In this document: in pieces, positions 1-7,742 of the stretch
Numbering within the stretch: position 1 is the stretch's first letter
How the letters are laid out: the number at the start of each line of letters is the position of its first letter
Assembly (NCBI GenBank): GCA_021787395.1
Contig: JAJYLZ010000040.1
Location: 1-32,162 of the forward strand
Direction of reading: 5' to 3'
DNA: 32,162 nt
DNA from: Chloroflexota bacterium
GTDB lineage: Bacteria > Chloroflexota > Limnocylindria > Limnocylindrales > CSP1-4
Notes under the pieces: model-generated
Seen by the model: the letters and a program-made list of their open reading frames with translations, nothing else
Told to the model about the DNA's origin: nothing
Databases searched by the model: none
Made by a program: the position numbers and the translations under genes

Positions 1-272
1 GACACCCTCCCGTCGCGTCGCGTGTCGCCAGTCGAGATCCAGGTGATCCGCCGATCCTCTTCCTGCTCGACGATCCGGAGGTGGCCCGAGGCTCCGGGCC
101 CGCCGATCGCGGCGTCCGCCCGCGCGGGACCGCCGGCGTCGCGATCGTCGTCATCGGCGGGCTCGCCGACAGGGCTGCGCCCCGTCCCCGAGGCATCGAG
201 GACCTTGAGCCAGGCGGTGTAGGCGTCGTGGAGCGGTGCTTTGACGACGATGCTCTGATCGATGACGGCCAT
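1..272 (-). CDS. SRPBCC (polyketide cyclase-like) protein, 3' end cut by window edge
   Basis: The frame is open from an ATG at 272 to the window edge, giving 90 codons. The start (MAVIDQSIVVKAP) and a later stretch (IVEQEEDRRITWISTGD) resemble the COG5637 group of SRPBCC/START-fold proteins, whose N-terminus reads like xVIEQSIxVxxP and which carry an EQExDxRIxWxS strand. SRPBCC proteins bind hydrophobic ligands in a deep cavity, but the ligand here is unknown. The part between these motifs is unusual: where the family has a conserved aromatic stretch, this protein has an acidic, Gly/Ala-rich low-complexity segment with DDDDRD. An in-frame ATG at 323 would add 17 residues and cannot be excluded. 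The C-terminal part is outside the window. Confidence 0.6.
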   Translation of the reverse strand, partial: MAVIDQSIVVKAPLHDAYTAWLKVLDASGTGRSPVGEPADDDDRDAGGPARADAAIGGPGASGHLRIVEQEEDRRITWISTGDTRRDGRV

Positions 273-437
273 CGGCTGGGCGCCTCGTGTGACGACGTAC
301 CCGTCGTGCCGCCAGCGTCCCATCCGGAACGCAACACCTGCAGGCGTCAGCCTCCTGACGTGCTTGCAGCGGCCTCGCAGCGGTCCCTCGCGCGGCCGGG
401 CTCGCCGGACGCCCGACGGCGGCCGTCAGGGCGGCCG

Positions 438-1184
438 TCAGTCGGCAGCGGGCGCTTCGCCACTCGCGGAGTCCGCCGACGCCTGGGCCGTCGGGCCGTC
501 CACGTCCAGCAGGTAGCCCACGCCCTGGAACGTGCGGATCCGACCAGCCTCTCCTGGCTTGGCGCCCAGCTTGCGGCGCACGCGCGAGATCCAGACCCGC
601 AGGTACTCGAGCTCGTCACGGTACTCGGGTCCCCAGACCCGGGTGAGCAGTTCGGAGTGCACAACCACCTTGCCGGCGTTCTCCGCGAGGTACTGGAGGA
701 GCAGCCACTCGCTCCGGGAGAACTGGACGAGCTCCCCGCCGCGGAGCACGATCCGGCGCTCGAGGTCGATCTCGATGTCGTCGAAGCGGATGATGCCGGT
801 CGCCGGGGCCTCCGCTACGCTCCGGCGCAGGACGGCGCGGATCCGCGCGGCCATCTCGTCGGGGTGGAACGGCTTGGAGATGTAGTCGTCGGCCCCGACG
901 TCCAGGCCGCGGGCCTTGTCGGCCGTCGAACCCTTGGCGGTGACCAGGATCACGGGTACGGGCCGCCGCTCGCGCAGCCGGCGCATGACCTCGATGCCGT
1001 CCAGGTCGGGCATGACGATGTCCAGGAGCACGACGTCCGGGCGGTAGTCATCGGCCAGCCGGAGTGCCTCGAGCCCGCTCGACGCCGCCACCACGCGGAA
1101 GCCCTCCTCCGCCATGGCGATCGAGACGACCTTCGTGATCCGCGGCTCGTCGTCCGCGATCAGGATCAGCGGCTGCGCGTCCAT
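438..1184 (-). CDS. OmpR/KdpE-type response regulator
   Basis: This 248-residue DNA-binding response regulator has a receiver domain at about residues 6-120, with acid pocket D11/D12, phosphoacceptor D55 (VVLLD), T82 and K104 (SKPF). A winged-helix OmpR C-terminal domain follows at about 135-230, with the typical RVWISRVRRKLG recognition-helix region and the GVGYLL wing. The start at 1184 is chosen because GGGAGGAG lies 6 bases upstream and the protein then begins directly with the receiver (MDAQPLILIADDE); the frame stays open further upstream. The likely partner is the DUF4118 kinase at 2294-4849 on the same strand. Two small membrane or lipoprotein genes and a hairpin separate the two. KdpE-like architecture does not prove potassium control, and no kdpABC is present. 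Confidence 0.93.
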   Translation of the reverse strand: MDAQPLILIADDEPRITKVVSIAMAEEGFRVVAASSGLEALRLADDYRPDVVLLDIVMPDLDGIEVMRRLRERRPVPVILVTAKGSTADKARGLDVGADDYISKPFHPDEMAARIRAVLRRSVAEAPATGIIRFDDIEIDLERRIVLRGGELVQFSRSEWLLLQYLAENAGKVVVHSELLTRVWGPEYRDELEYLRVWISRVRRKLGAKPGEAGRIRTFQGVGYLLDVDGPTAQASADSASGEAPAAD

Positions 1185-1388
1185 GGAACTCCTCCCGCCG
1201 TCGCGCCTGCGCGGGATCGCGCCGTCTCCAGCATGGCGGCTCGCGTCAAGCACGCGGCTTGCCGCCAGGGCGGGTCTCGTTGCGAAGGCGTTGCGGAGCC
1301 CGCTGGCTCGTCCCGCGCAGGCCCCGCGCGCCGGGGTGCCCGAGCCGCGGCGGGTGACGGCGCCCGGCCAGCGGGTGGTGGCCCGAGA

Positions 1389-1425
1389 AGGCCCCGGATG
1401 GCCGGGGACGGCCCATCCGGGGCCT
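1389..1425 (-). terminator. Strong hairpin downstream of the YggT-like gene
   Basis: A perfect 13-bp inverted repeat (1389-1401 with 1413-1425, arm AGGCCCCGGATGG) encloses an 11-base loop. It begins a few bases after the stop codon of the gene at 1430-1867 on the minus strand. There is no long T tract, only TTCT, so it is either a weak intrinsic terminator or an mRNA 3'-end stabiliser. It would partly uncouple the downstream response regulator from the genes before it. Confidence 0.6.
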
Positions 1426-1429
1426 CCCC

Positions 1430-1867
1430 CTAGACATCCTCGGTGCGCCGCGGGATGCGCACGATGCCGAGCAGCAGCACCTCGACCAGGGTCAGCCCGA
1501 TCAGCGCCGTGATCGCGGCAGTGTCGAGCACCGAGGCCCCCGTGCCGATGGTGTTCACGCGGAACATGCCCTGGAACGGATCGACCACCGGTCGGGTCAC
1601 GTCGAGCACCGCCGCGACGATCTCGTTGCTGCGCAGGGCGCCGAGGCCCTCGAGGGCGATCCGGGCGATCAGCAGGGCCTGGACGACGCCGAACACCGTG
1701 GCCACGATGCGCGCGGCGATGGTGGAGCCCGACGGCCGGTAGACGACCCGGTCGCGCTGCTCGACGACCTGGGCGGGTGCTCCCTGCTTGTCCTGCGCGC
1801 CGTCGGCAGGCGACCCTGCGGGGCGCAGATCACGCTGGATGGTGGTGTGTTCCTGTTCGTAGGTCAT
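1430..1867 (-). CDS. YggT-like integral membrane protein
   Basis: This 145-residue protein has about 50 charged or polar N-terminal residues, then two hydrophobic segments at about 52-75 and 110-135. Between them is a conserved-looking loop with a TRPVVDPFQGMFRVN stretch, similar to the loop between the helices of YggT-family proteins (T-x-P-x-x-x-P-F-x-x-x). YggT proteins are small membrane proteins linked to cell-envelope or osmotic functions, without a settled biochemical role. AGGAGG at 1877-1882 serves either ATG 1867 (9 bases) or the GTG directly before it at 1870 (6 bases). The gene follows a small lipoprotein gene and precedes the response regulator, suggesting an envelope-related cluster. 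Confidence 0.7.
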   Translation of the reverse strand: MTYEQEHTTIQRDLRPAGSPADGAQDKQGAPAQVVEQRDRVVYRPSGSTIAARIVATVFGVVQALLIARIALEGLGALRSNEIVAAVLDVTRPVVDPFQGMFRVNTIGTGASVLDTAAITALIGLTLVEVLLLGIVRIPRRTEDV

Positions 1868-1919
1868 CACGCATGGCCTCCTGCGTTGGGGGCACAGGAC
1901 GGCGCCCTGCGCCGATCCG

Positions 1920-2120
1920 TCATGAGGAGCTCGGGGCTGCCGACGGTGCCGTGGACATCGCCGGAGCGGAGGACATCGCCGGAGCGGAGGACATCGCCGG
2001 CGCGACCGACGGGGCTGTGCTCACGCCGGGCAGGCCCTCGGAAGGCGAGGCGGTCGTCGGCGAGCACGCCGCCAAGACGGCCGACGCGACGAGAAGGCAC
2101 AGGAACAGCAATCGCTTCAT
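1920..2120 (-). CDS. Small Ser/Ala/Pro-rich lipoprotein
   Basis: This 66-residue protein has a clear lipoprotein signal (MKRLLFLCLLVASAVLAAC): a basic start, a hydrophobic core and lipobox LAAC with the lipidated cysteine at residue 19. The mature part is a low-complexity tail of Ser, Ala, Pro, Thr and Met with an SAPAM repeat, so it is probably a flexible surface tether without enzymatic function. The start ATG at 2120 has GGAG about 9 bases upstream. The gene lies between the sensor kinase and the YggT-like gene. No family is recognised. Confidence 0.7.
   Translation of the reverse strand: MKRLLFLCLLVASAVLAACSPTTASPSEGLPGVSTAPSVAPAMSSAPAMSSAPAMSTAPSAAPSSS
1954..2007. repeat. 18-bp tandem repeat inside the lipoprotein gene
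   Basis: The unit gacatcgccggagcggag occurs at 1954-1971 and 1972-1989, with a diverged third copy at 1990-2007. On the minus strand each unit adds six residues of the Ser-Ala-Pro-Ala-Met-Ser type, so copy-number change keeps the frame and only alters the length of the lipoprotein tail. Confidence 0.85.
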
Positions 2121-2293
2121 GGAACGGCTCCCGGACGATCGCCCGATCGGGCGAGAGGGGGAGGACCAGCAGGCGCGGGTCCGTTGACGCCTCCCATCTA
2201 GGCACGCGTCTCGGGGCGCCGGCGCATCAGCGGCCGAGCGATACCTTGCAGGCGCCTGACATCCGGAAACGGCGTGGCGCCTCGCGTTCGGGA

Positions 2294-4849
2294 CTACGCC
2301 GCCTCGTCTGCGTGGGCCCTGGCGTCCGAGTGGCGCGGCAGCACGAAGGCGAACTCGCTGCCGCCGCCGTCGGGCGAGTTGGCGGCGATGCGCCCTCCCA
2401 TCGCCTCCACCAGGCGCCGCGACACGTACAGGCCGATGCCCGCGCCGCTGGCCAGGCCAGCCGTCGAGGGCGACCGGTAGAAGGGGTCGAAGACCTTCTC
2501 GGCCTCGCCTGGGGCGAGCCCAGGCCCCTCGTCCCTGACCGCCACCTCGACCCCGTCGGGGACGCCCCGGATGGCCACCTCGACCCGCCCGCCGGCGGGG
2601 CTGTACTTGGCGGCGTTCGAGAGGAGGTTCCGCACGACCTGCGCAATGGCGGTCTCGTCGCCCCCCACGGTCGCTAGGTTGGGTGCTGCCTGCCAGCTGA
2701 ACTCCACGGCGGGCCACCGGCCGGTCTCCGAGCCGACGACAGCCGGGACCAGGTGCTGCAGCAGGACCGGCTGCGATCCCAGCTCGATCCCCTCGTCGAA
2801 CTTGGCCAGCACCATCAGGTCCTCGACGAGGCGATACAGGCGGTTGGCCTCGGCCGCGACATCGGCGAGGATCTCCGCGGCCAGCTCGGGCTTGAGCGTC
2901 CGACCGGGGCGCGTGAGCACCGCGGCGGCCGCGTAGATGGTCGTCACCGGCGTGCGGAGCTCGTGCGACAGCAGGCTCAGGAAGGTCTCCCGCAGGGCCT
3001 GGCCGCGCCGGAACGCCGTCACGTCGCGACAGGCGACGACCACAGTTGCCTCGCCCAGCCCCGAAGACGGCTCGACGCGATAGGCGGACACCTCCACCCA
3101 CGCGTTCGGCCGATCGCGGAGCCGCACCTCAGCGGGTCGCTCGGGGAGCGCCTTGAGCCCGTTTCCAGCGGAGTCCAGGAACTGGTTCAGCAGGTCGTCG
3201 AGCGTCACGACGGACTCGCCGATCAGGCCCGTCGCGGCCCGGTTCGCCGCCCGGATGACGCCCTTGGCCTCATCGACGAGGAGGAATCCCTCACCAACCG
3301 CACCGAGCACCGTCTCCATCTCCGCGGCGCGCCGGCGATCGAGCTCGGCCAGCTCCTCCACCCTCCGGTGCAGTCGGGCGTTCTCGAGCGCACGCCCGGC
3401 CCGGCGGCCGAGCTCCTCCCCGACGTTCAGCTCGGCCAGCTCGAAGGGGCGGTCGGCGTGGCGGATGAAGGTCAGCACGCCGCACGTCGTTCCCTGGACC
3501 GCCAGGGGGAGCTGGAGCATCCACCCCGGCGCCAGATCCTGCAGGGTCGCCCCGTCGTGGGGGGTCTCGGCGAGCTGGGCGATGGTCTCCGCGTCGAGGC
3601 GATGCGCGACCGCGTGCCCGAGCTCCAGCATTGCCGCGCCGCGGCCCATCCGGCTGATCGGGAGGGGGTGCTGCTCCAGCTCCGCGCCCGCCGCCTGCAG
3701 CGCCCGGTCATGGGTGAACACGAGGCGACGGGGTCCGTCCGGCTCGTCGAGGTCGAGCATGCCCAGATCGCCGAGCTGCGGGATGGCGATCTTCGGCAGG
3801 ACGCGCACCAGGTCCTCGTAGTCGAACGTGGCCCCCAGGGTGCGTCCCGCGTCAGCGAGCACATTGAGGAAGCCCGTGGCGGCCTCGGCCCGGCGCAGGG
3901 CGGCGACCTCGGCGGTGAACATCCGATGCCGGTCCAGCGCCGAAGTGCCGACGCGCGCGAGGGCTGCGATGAAGGCACGTCGATCCGCCGCGAGGGCGTG
4001 GGCGCGGTCCCAGATGAAGGCCAGAACCCCCGGACCCGAGGGCAGCTGGATCGACACCGCCGCCACCGCTGGCCCGGCCCGGTGGCCCGACGCCGGCAGC
4101 CCGTCGTCGAAGTGCGCCCTCCCCGTCTGCGCCACCGTGAGCAACAGCGGCTCGAGATCGCCGAGCACCACGGCTTCTGTACGGCCCCCGGCCGCCAGGG
4201 CCGCGACGATCCGCAGGCCGGCGCCGCCTTCTGCCGGGACGCCGACCAGCGCCTGGTCAGCCCGCAGGGCGACGGCGCCCCGCTGGACCACCGCCTGGAG
4301 CATGTCGTCCGTCGTCTCGCCGTCCGCCAAGTCCGTCGCCAGGCGCTCGAGCGCCTCCAGCCGACGTGCCGCGGTATTGGCGCGGTCGAGGAGCTGCTCG
4401 GCCTCCCGGCTGGCCGCGACGGAGCGGCGCTCGGCGCGGGCCCGAACCGCGGCCAGGCCGTCCACGAGCAGGCCCGTTCCGGCCAGGATCGCGATCGTCA
4501 GTCGGTCGGCGCTGGTCACGTCGGCGAGCTGTCCACGCTCGGCCGCGACGCCTGCGGTTTCGAGGATGACGGCGAGGACGGTCGCGAGCAGGCCGGGGCC
4601 GGGGCCGCCGATCCAGGCGGCGATCACGATGGCCGCCACGGTCGGCAGGGCCGTCGGCCTGCCGTCGAGCACGGGCATCAGGTCGATCTCGACCAGCATC
4701 GCCACCGCCGGGGCCAGCACGGCGATCAGGAACGCGAGCGCCCTGCGCGCAGCCGGCGCGTGACGTCGCAGCCTGCCCCTGTCACCTGTCCGCAAGGCGG
4801 TGGCCCCGTCCGGGGATCCCAAGACCGTCTCGCCGACCTGAGGATTCAC
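2294..4849 (-). CDS. DUF4118 membrane sensor histidine kinase with GAF and PAS domains
   Basis: This histidine kinase has about 851 residues. In order there is a four-helix DUF4118 membrane domain (about 35-135, as in KdpD but without its N-terminal KdpD/Usp parts), a short coiled coil, two GAF-like domains (about 165-300 and 320-475), a PAS domain (about 500-600, GEGFLLVDEAKGVIRAANRAA), a HisKA domain with the phospho-accepting His in SHELRTP (about residue 629), and an ATPase domain with an N box (NLLSNAAKYSP), DEGPGLAPG, FDPFYR and GAGIGLYVSRR. GTG 4849 is the most plausible start just before the first helix. The longer open frame upstream looks non-coding and no clear ribosome site is visible, so the start is uncertain. 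The partner is probably the regulator at 438-1184. Confidence 0.88.
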   Translation of the reverse strand: MNPQVGETVLGSPDGATALRTGDRGRLRRHAPAARRALAFLIAVLAPAVAMLVEIDLMPVLDGRPTALPTVAAIVIAAWIGGPGPGLLATVLAVILETAGVAAERGQLADVTSADRLTIAILAGTGLLVDGLAAVRARAERRSVAASREAEQLLDRANTAARRLEALERLATDLADGETTDDMLQAVVQRGAVALRADQALVGVPAEGGAGLRIVAALAAGGRTEAVVLGDLEPLLLTVAQTGRAHFDDGLPASGHRAGPAVAAVSIQLPSGPGVLAFIWDRAHALAADRRAFIAALARVGTSALDRHRMFTAEVAALRRAEAATGFLNVLADAGRTLGATFDYEDLVRVLPKIAIPQLGDLGMLDLDEPDGPRRLVFTHDRALQAAGAELEQHPLPISRMGRGAAMLELGHAVAHRLDAETIAQLAETPHDGATLQDLAPGWMLQLPLAVQGTTCGVLTFIRHADRPFELAELNVGEELGRRAGRALENARLHRRVEELAELDRRRAAEMETVLGAVGEGFLLVDEAKGVIRAANRAATGLIGESVVTLDDLLNQFLDSAGNGLKALPERPAEVRLRDRPNAWVEVSAYRVEPSSGLGEATVVVACRDVTAFRRGQALRETFLSLLSHELRTPVTTIYAAAAVLTRPGRTLKPELAAEILADVAAEANRLYRLVEDLMVLAKFDEGIELGSQPVLLQHLVPAVVGSETGRWPAVEFSWQAAPNLATVGGDETAIAQVVRNLLSNAAKYSPAGGRVEVAIRGVPDGVEVAVRDEGPGLAPGEAEKVFDPFYRSPSTAGLASGAGIGLYVSRRLVEAMGGRIAANSPDGGGSEFAFVLPRHSDARAHADEAA

Positions 4850-4999
4850 GAACGCACCCGATGCAGGAGGGCACCGCCCATGGTCCCGGACGACAGCACC
4901 GAGCCCGCCCGCCAGTACACCAGGCCGGGCTCCCGGCGCCACCGCGGCGTGGCCGCTGCCAGCTGGCCGGCTGGCGGGCGCCGAACGGACGAGCGATCG

Positions 5000-5149
5000 A
5001 TGCGGGCGCTGGAGATCCTCGTGGCGAGCGCCGTACTGGCCGGGGTCGCCGTCACCGCGCTCAGCCGGCCCGTGGACGGGCGCACGGTCGCACTGCTCGC
5101 GGGCGCACTCGTGATGCTGCTCGCGGCGCTCATCGCGCTGTTCCGCTGA
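5000..5149 (+). CDS. Small two-helix membrane protein
   Basis: This 49-residue ORF consists of two hydrophobic segments (residues 4-18 and about 29-46) joined by a short polar loop (LSRPVDGRTV) and ends in a single Arg. Codon third positions are almost all G or C, as in neighbouring genes. It is divergent from the sensor kinase, about 150 bases away. Only a weak purine-rich sequence precedes the ATG. No family is recognised; it could be a small membrane modulator or a spurious ORF. Confidence 0.45.
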   Translation: MRALEILVASAVLAGVAVTALSRPVDGRTVALLAGALVMLLAALIALFR

Positions 5150-5339
5150 CCGCCCTCGAGGGCACGGCCGCAGTCGACAGCCACGGCATCGGCCGAGGTC
5201 ATGTTCGCGTCCTTCGCTGGACGGTCGGCGAGACTGCGTCCGCGTCGCCGGGCCGCCCGCTAACGATGCCGCAGGCGGCCTCGCGTTCACACCCGGCGAT
5301 GCGCCACCCCCGTTACGGCAGCATTGCGACGACCGGGGA

Positions 5340-5765
5340 CTACCCGGTCGCCTCGGCGACCAGGATCTCGAGGATCGCGCTGCCCAGTGACCTCGCCAGC
5401 CGATCGGCCGGTCGGTGCGCCAGGTCGCTGGCGCGGCTCGACGCCGCGACGAGCACCGTTCTCAGCCGCGGGTGCTCGCGCTTGGCGGCGCATCGGCCGG
5501 GGCTGTCGGTGACGAGCCAGCCTGTCGCGGTGCGCCCCTCGCCGGCCGGCCAGCCCTCCGGCGCGACGGCGACCTGACAGCGCGGCGGCAGGGACTCGCG
5601 CGCCGCGCGGACCTGGTCGGCCTCGCCCAGGAGCAGCACCTCGTGCCCGCTGGCCAGGAGGTGGCCGATCAGCCGAGCTGCGTCGTCACGCAAGGTGAGG
5701 CTGCGCGAGGCGGCCATTCCCCCGGCGATCATCAGGACGCCGCTGTCGAGGTAGATCGTCGTCAT
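5340..5765 (-). CDS. Uncharacterised protein, possibly HAD-like
   Basis: This is a 141-residue protein. The N-terminus (MTTIYLDSGVLMI) and the following helix-strand (LIGHLLASGHEVLLLGEAD) resemble the first beta-alpha-beta unit of HAD-fold proteins, and WLVTDSPGRC could be a second strand with an acidic loop. The DxD nucleophile pair of true HAD phosphatases is not seen (YLDSG), so catalysis is doubtful. The start is ATG 5765. The hexamer TAGAGT ends 7 bases upstream and there is no ribosome site, so the mRNA is probably leaderless. The function is unknown. Confidence 0.6.
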   Translation of the reverse strand: MTTIYLDSGVLMIAGGMAASRSLTLRDDAARLIGHLLASGHEVLLLGEADQVRAARESLPPRCQVAVAPEGWPAGEGRTATGWLVTDSPGRCAAKREHPRLRTVLVAASSRASDLAHRPADRLARSLGSAILEILVAEATG

Positions 5766-5772
5766 GGGGGCG

Positions 5773-5778
5773 ACTCTA
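5773..5778 (-). promoter_or_regulatory. -10-like TAGAGT for a leaderless start at 5765
   Basis: TAGAGT on the minus strand ends 7 bases before the ATG at 5765, placing transcription initiation at or next to the start codon. Confidence 0.5.
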
Positions 5779-5980
5779 GGCGATCCGGCCATGCACGGTC
5801 GTTCCAGGCGCCGCCGGGAGTGCTTGCAGCGAGGTGGCAAGCGAGGTGGCAGAGGACGCCGGCGCTCGCGGTCAGCAGCCGTTGTTGCGCTGCCGAAAGG
5901 CCCCCCGGCGACCCGGCGGCGTCTCAGCAAGGCCCCGTCCGGACCATAGGAGGTCCGCTAACCGCAAAGGAGGCGCAGTG

Positions 5981-6292
5981 ATGAGCATGACGGTGAGGCA
6001 GTGCATGCGGTGTGGCCGGGAGGATCTCCGCGAGCGCTGGCCGTCCATGGATGACGCCATTGAGGCGGGGGCGCTGAGCGAGCCGTGGACGTGTCCGGTG
6101 TGCGCGTGGGTGGAGGCCGACCTGGTCGAGGCGACCACGGGCACCTCGGCGAAGGCGCCCGGTGACGAGGCCCCTCCCCGGAGCGAGGCGGGCGCCGACG
6201 GCGACATGGCCGACCAGCGCGGCGTGGACCGCGGCGTGGACGAGGCCCGGCGCGCGGCCGACGACAGGATCCTGTTCCGGTACCCCCACTGA
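5981..6292 (+). CDS. Small zinc-ribbon protein
   Basis: This 103-residue protein has two Cys-x-x-Cys pairs (C8/C11 and C38/C41) with about 26 residues between them, a typical treble-clef or rubredoxin-like zinc knuckle. The rest is an acidic, Ala/Gly-rich, probably disordered tail ending in DRILFRYPH. The ATG at 5981 follows an AAAGGAGG ribosome site with good spacing; an adjacent GTG (5978) is an alternative. The gene stands alone between a minus-strand gene and the J-domain gene. It might bind nucleic acid or protein, but no family is recognised. Confidence 0.75.
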   Translation: MSMTVRQCMRCGREDLRERWPSMDDAIEAGALSEPWTCPVCAWVEADLVEATTGTSAKAPGDEAPPRSEAGADGDMADQRGVDRGVDEARRAADDRILFRYPH

Positions 6293-6339
6293 CCGGGCGG
6301 CGGCTTGACCGACGGCGCGGCAGCGTGCATCGTCCGCGC

Positions 6340-6714
6340 ATGCGTCCCGCCCGTCAGCCAGCCGACCCGTATGCCGTGCTCGGCGTCGAGCCCGGCGCCA
6401 CGCGTGCGGACATCCGGCGCGCCTACCGGCGCCGCGCCCTCGAGGTCCACCCCGACGTGGCCGGAGCGGACACCACGGCCGAGATGGCGGCCCTCAACGA
6501 CGCCCGCGACCGGCTCCTGGCGCGTACCCCGGGACGGCGGCCGCGGGCGGCCAGCGCGGCTGGGGAACCGGGCGACGAGGGCCCGGACGCGCCCGGCGAC
6601 CCGGCCAGCCCGAGGCGGAGCCGGCCCGGGGAGGAGCCCTCGTTCAGCCACGCCCCCACCTGGGACGACTACTGGGCGGCGTGGAACGACCCGCCGCGGC
6701 GGCCGCCCTCCTGA
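6340..6714 (+). CDS. Short J-domain (DnaJ-like) protein
   Basis: This 124-residue protein has an N-terminal J-domain at about residues 9-50 (DPYAVLGVEPGATRADIRRAYR) with the invariant HPD motif (VHPDV), which stimulates the ATPase of Hsp70/DnaK. After the J-domain there is only a Pro/Arg/Gly-rich disordered tail with a Trp-rich end (WDDYWAAWNDPP). There is no zinc-finger or DnaJ C-terminal domain, so it is not the main DnaJ. GTG 6325 is an alternative start. It resembles the J-domain of the gene at 20755 and may be a paralogue. Confidence 0.8.
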   Translation: MRPARQPADPYAVLGVEPGATRADIRRAYRRRALEVHPDVAGADTTAEMAALNDARDRLLARTPGRRPRAASAAGEPGDEGPDAPGDPASPRRSRPGEEPSFSHAPTWDDYWAAWNDPPRRPPS

Positions 6715-6925
6715 TCGGCGCACCGGCGGCGACGGCTGCGCCCGCCCGGTCCGATGGTCCCGACCGGCGGGCCCGATCGGCCCGGCACCCGTTCCGAACC
6801 GCGATCGAGCATGGGGTCGGGCGGCAGGATCGGCTGTCGTTGGCCCTCGCCTACCGTGACAGCCGGCTCGGTGCGAGGCGGCGCCGGGCTGGCGGCAGTC
6901 GTCGCCTCGCCTAGGAGGGCTGAGG

Positions 6926-7267
6926 GTGCACGAGGTCGGGATGGTGGCCGCGCTGGTGGACGCGGTCGTCGCCAGCGTCGGCGGGCGTCGGGTGGACCTG
7001 GTCCGGGTCCGCCACGCGAGCACCGTGCCCGAGGACGTGCTGCGGCAGACGTTCGCGATGCTCACGGCCGAGGGGCCGCTGGCCGGCGCGGCGCTCGAGA
7101 CCGAGGTATTCCCGGTCCGACTGGCCTGCCCCTGCGGGTTCGACGGCGCGCTCGGGCACGACGACGTGATCGGCCCGGGCCAGGCGGTTTGCCCTTCGTG
7201 CGGGGGCCTCCGCGCCTTCCCGCCCACGCCTGAGCTGGAGCTTGTCCGGGTGCTCGCGACCACCTGA
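6926..7267 (+). CDS. HypA-like nickel/zinc metallochaperone
   Basis: This 113-residue protein begins with MHE, the N-terminal nickel-binding signature of HypA/HybF (His2, Glu3). It has the usual length and a zinc site near the C-terminus made of C68, C70, C89 and C92. HypA delivers nickel to [NiFe]-hydrogenase together with HypB. The first cysteine pair is CxC (ACPCGF) instead of the usual CxxC. The GTG start at 6926 is supported by an AGGAGGG site about 7 bases upstream. No hydrogenase or other hyp gene lies in the window, so it is an orphan here. It may serve a hydrogenase elsewhere or another metalloenzyme. Confidence 0.8.
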   Translation: MHEVGMVAALVDAVVASVGGRRVDLVRVRHASTVPEDVLRQTFAMLTAEGPLAGAALETEVFPVRLACPCGFDGALGHDDVIGPGQAVCPSCGGLRAFPPTPELELVRVLATT

Positions 7268-7742
7268 ATGGGGCACGGCCGGTGCGGAGGGAGGTGTCAG
7301 GCGGTGCCAGGACGCACCGGAGTTCAGCCGAAAACCCGTGCACCGCGCCCGTCGGGGCCGCACAATCCGTGCGGCTTCCCGGTCCGGACCTCCAGACCGG
7401 GTGAGCGCCCGGGGGCCGGCGATCGCGATCGATCGACGCATGGATGTGCCCCCACGCGCCGTTCGCGCGGTCCCGGCCCGCCGGTTCGCGCCGAGATCGG
7501 CTCGTCTGGGCCCCGGCCGGCCCATCTGGGGCCTGCGGCATCCTCCAGTCAGCCCCGCGTCCGGGGGACTCCTCGCGACCCCACCCCGTCGCACCCCTCG
7601 ACCCCGATTGGTACCACCGGGTCACCGAGAGTACGGCTTGTCCGAAGTGCCCCGCACCCCGACACTCCGGCCTGCAGCGAGTCGGACTGCACTGAACTGT
7701 CCGCCAGAGCCTTGCCCGGCTCGGACAAGAGGGAACCTGCCC
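7268..7742. other. Intergenic stretch with alternating TCGGAC/GTCCGA motifs
   Basis: These 475 bases hold no convincing gene. Near the right end a perfect 9-bp inverted repeat (CTTGTCCGA at 7637-7645 and TCGGACAAG at 7721-7729) encloses two further related motifs (GTCGGAC at 7681 and CTGTCCG near 7709). A 10-base palindrome GGTCCGGACC lies at 7381-7390 and CGATCGCGATCG at 7420-7431. The TCGGAC cluster ends just before the ribosome site of the regulator at 7743 and could be an operator or a folded leader. Confidence 0.5.

Noticed and set aside
272-323. Phd/YefM antitoxin-like string (DGYVVTRGAQPMAVI) at the start of the SRPBCC gene
   Set aside because: The resemblance is short and spans the probable start codon. 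The downstream sequence fits SRPBCC, and no toxin gene is adjacent.
1920-3101. Long minus-strand open frame covering the lipoprotein and part of the kinase
   Set aside because: Only its last 66 codons have a signal peptide and start. The rest is the Arg/Gly/Pro-rich shadow of the kinase gene in another frame.
2753-5149. Large plus-strand open frame opposite the kinase
   Set aside because: It is an antisense shadow of the kinase. Only its last 49 codons, outside the kinase, were kept as a possible small membrane protein.
6681-6914. Small ORF between the J-domain and HypA-like genes
   Set aside because: It has Arg-rich composition, overlaps the J-domain gene in another frame and has no ribosome site.
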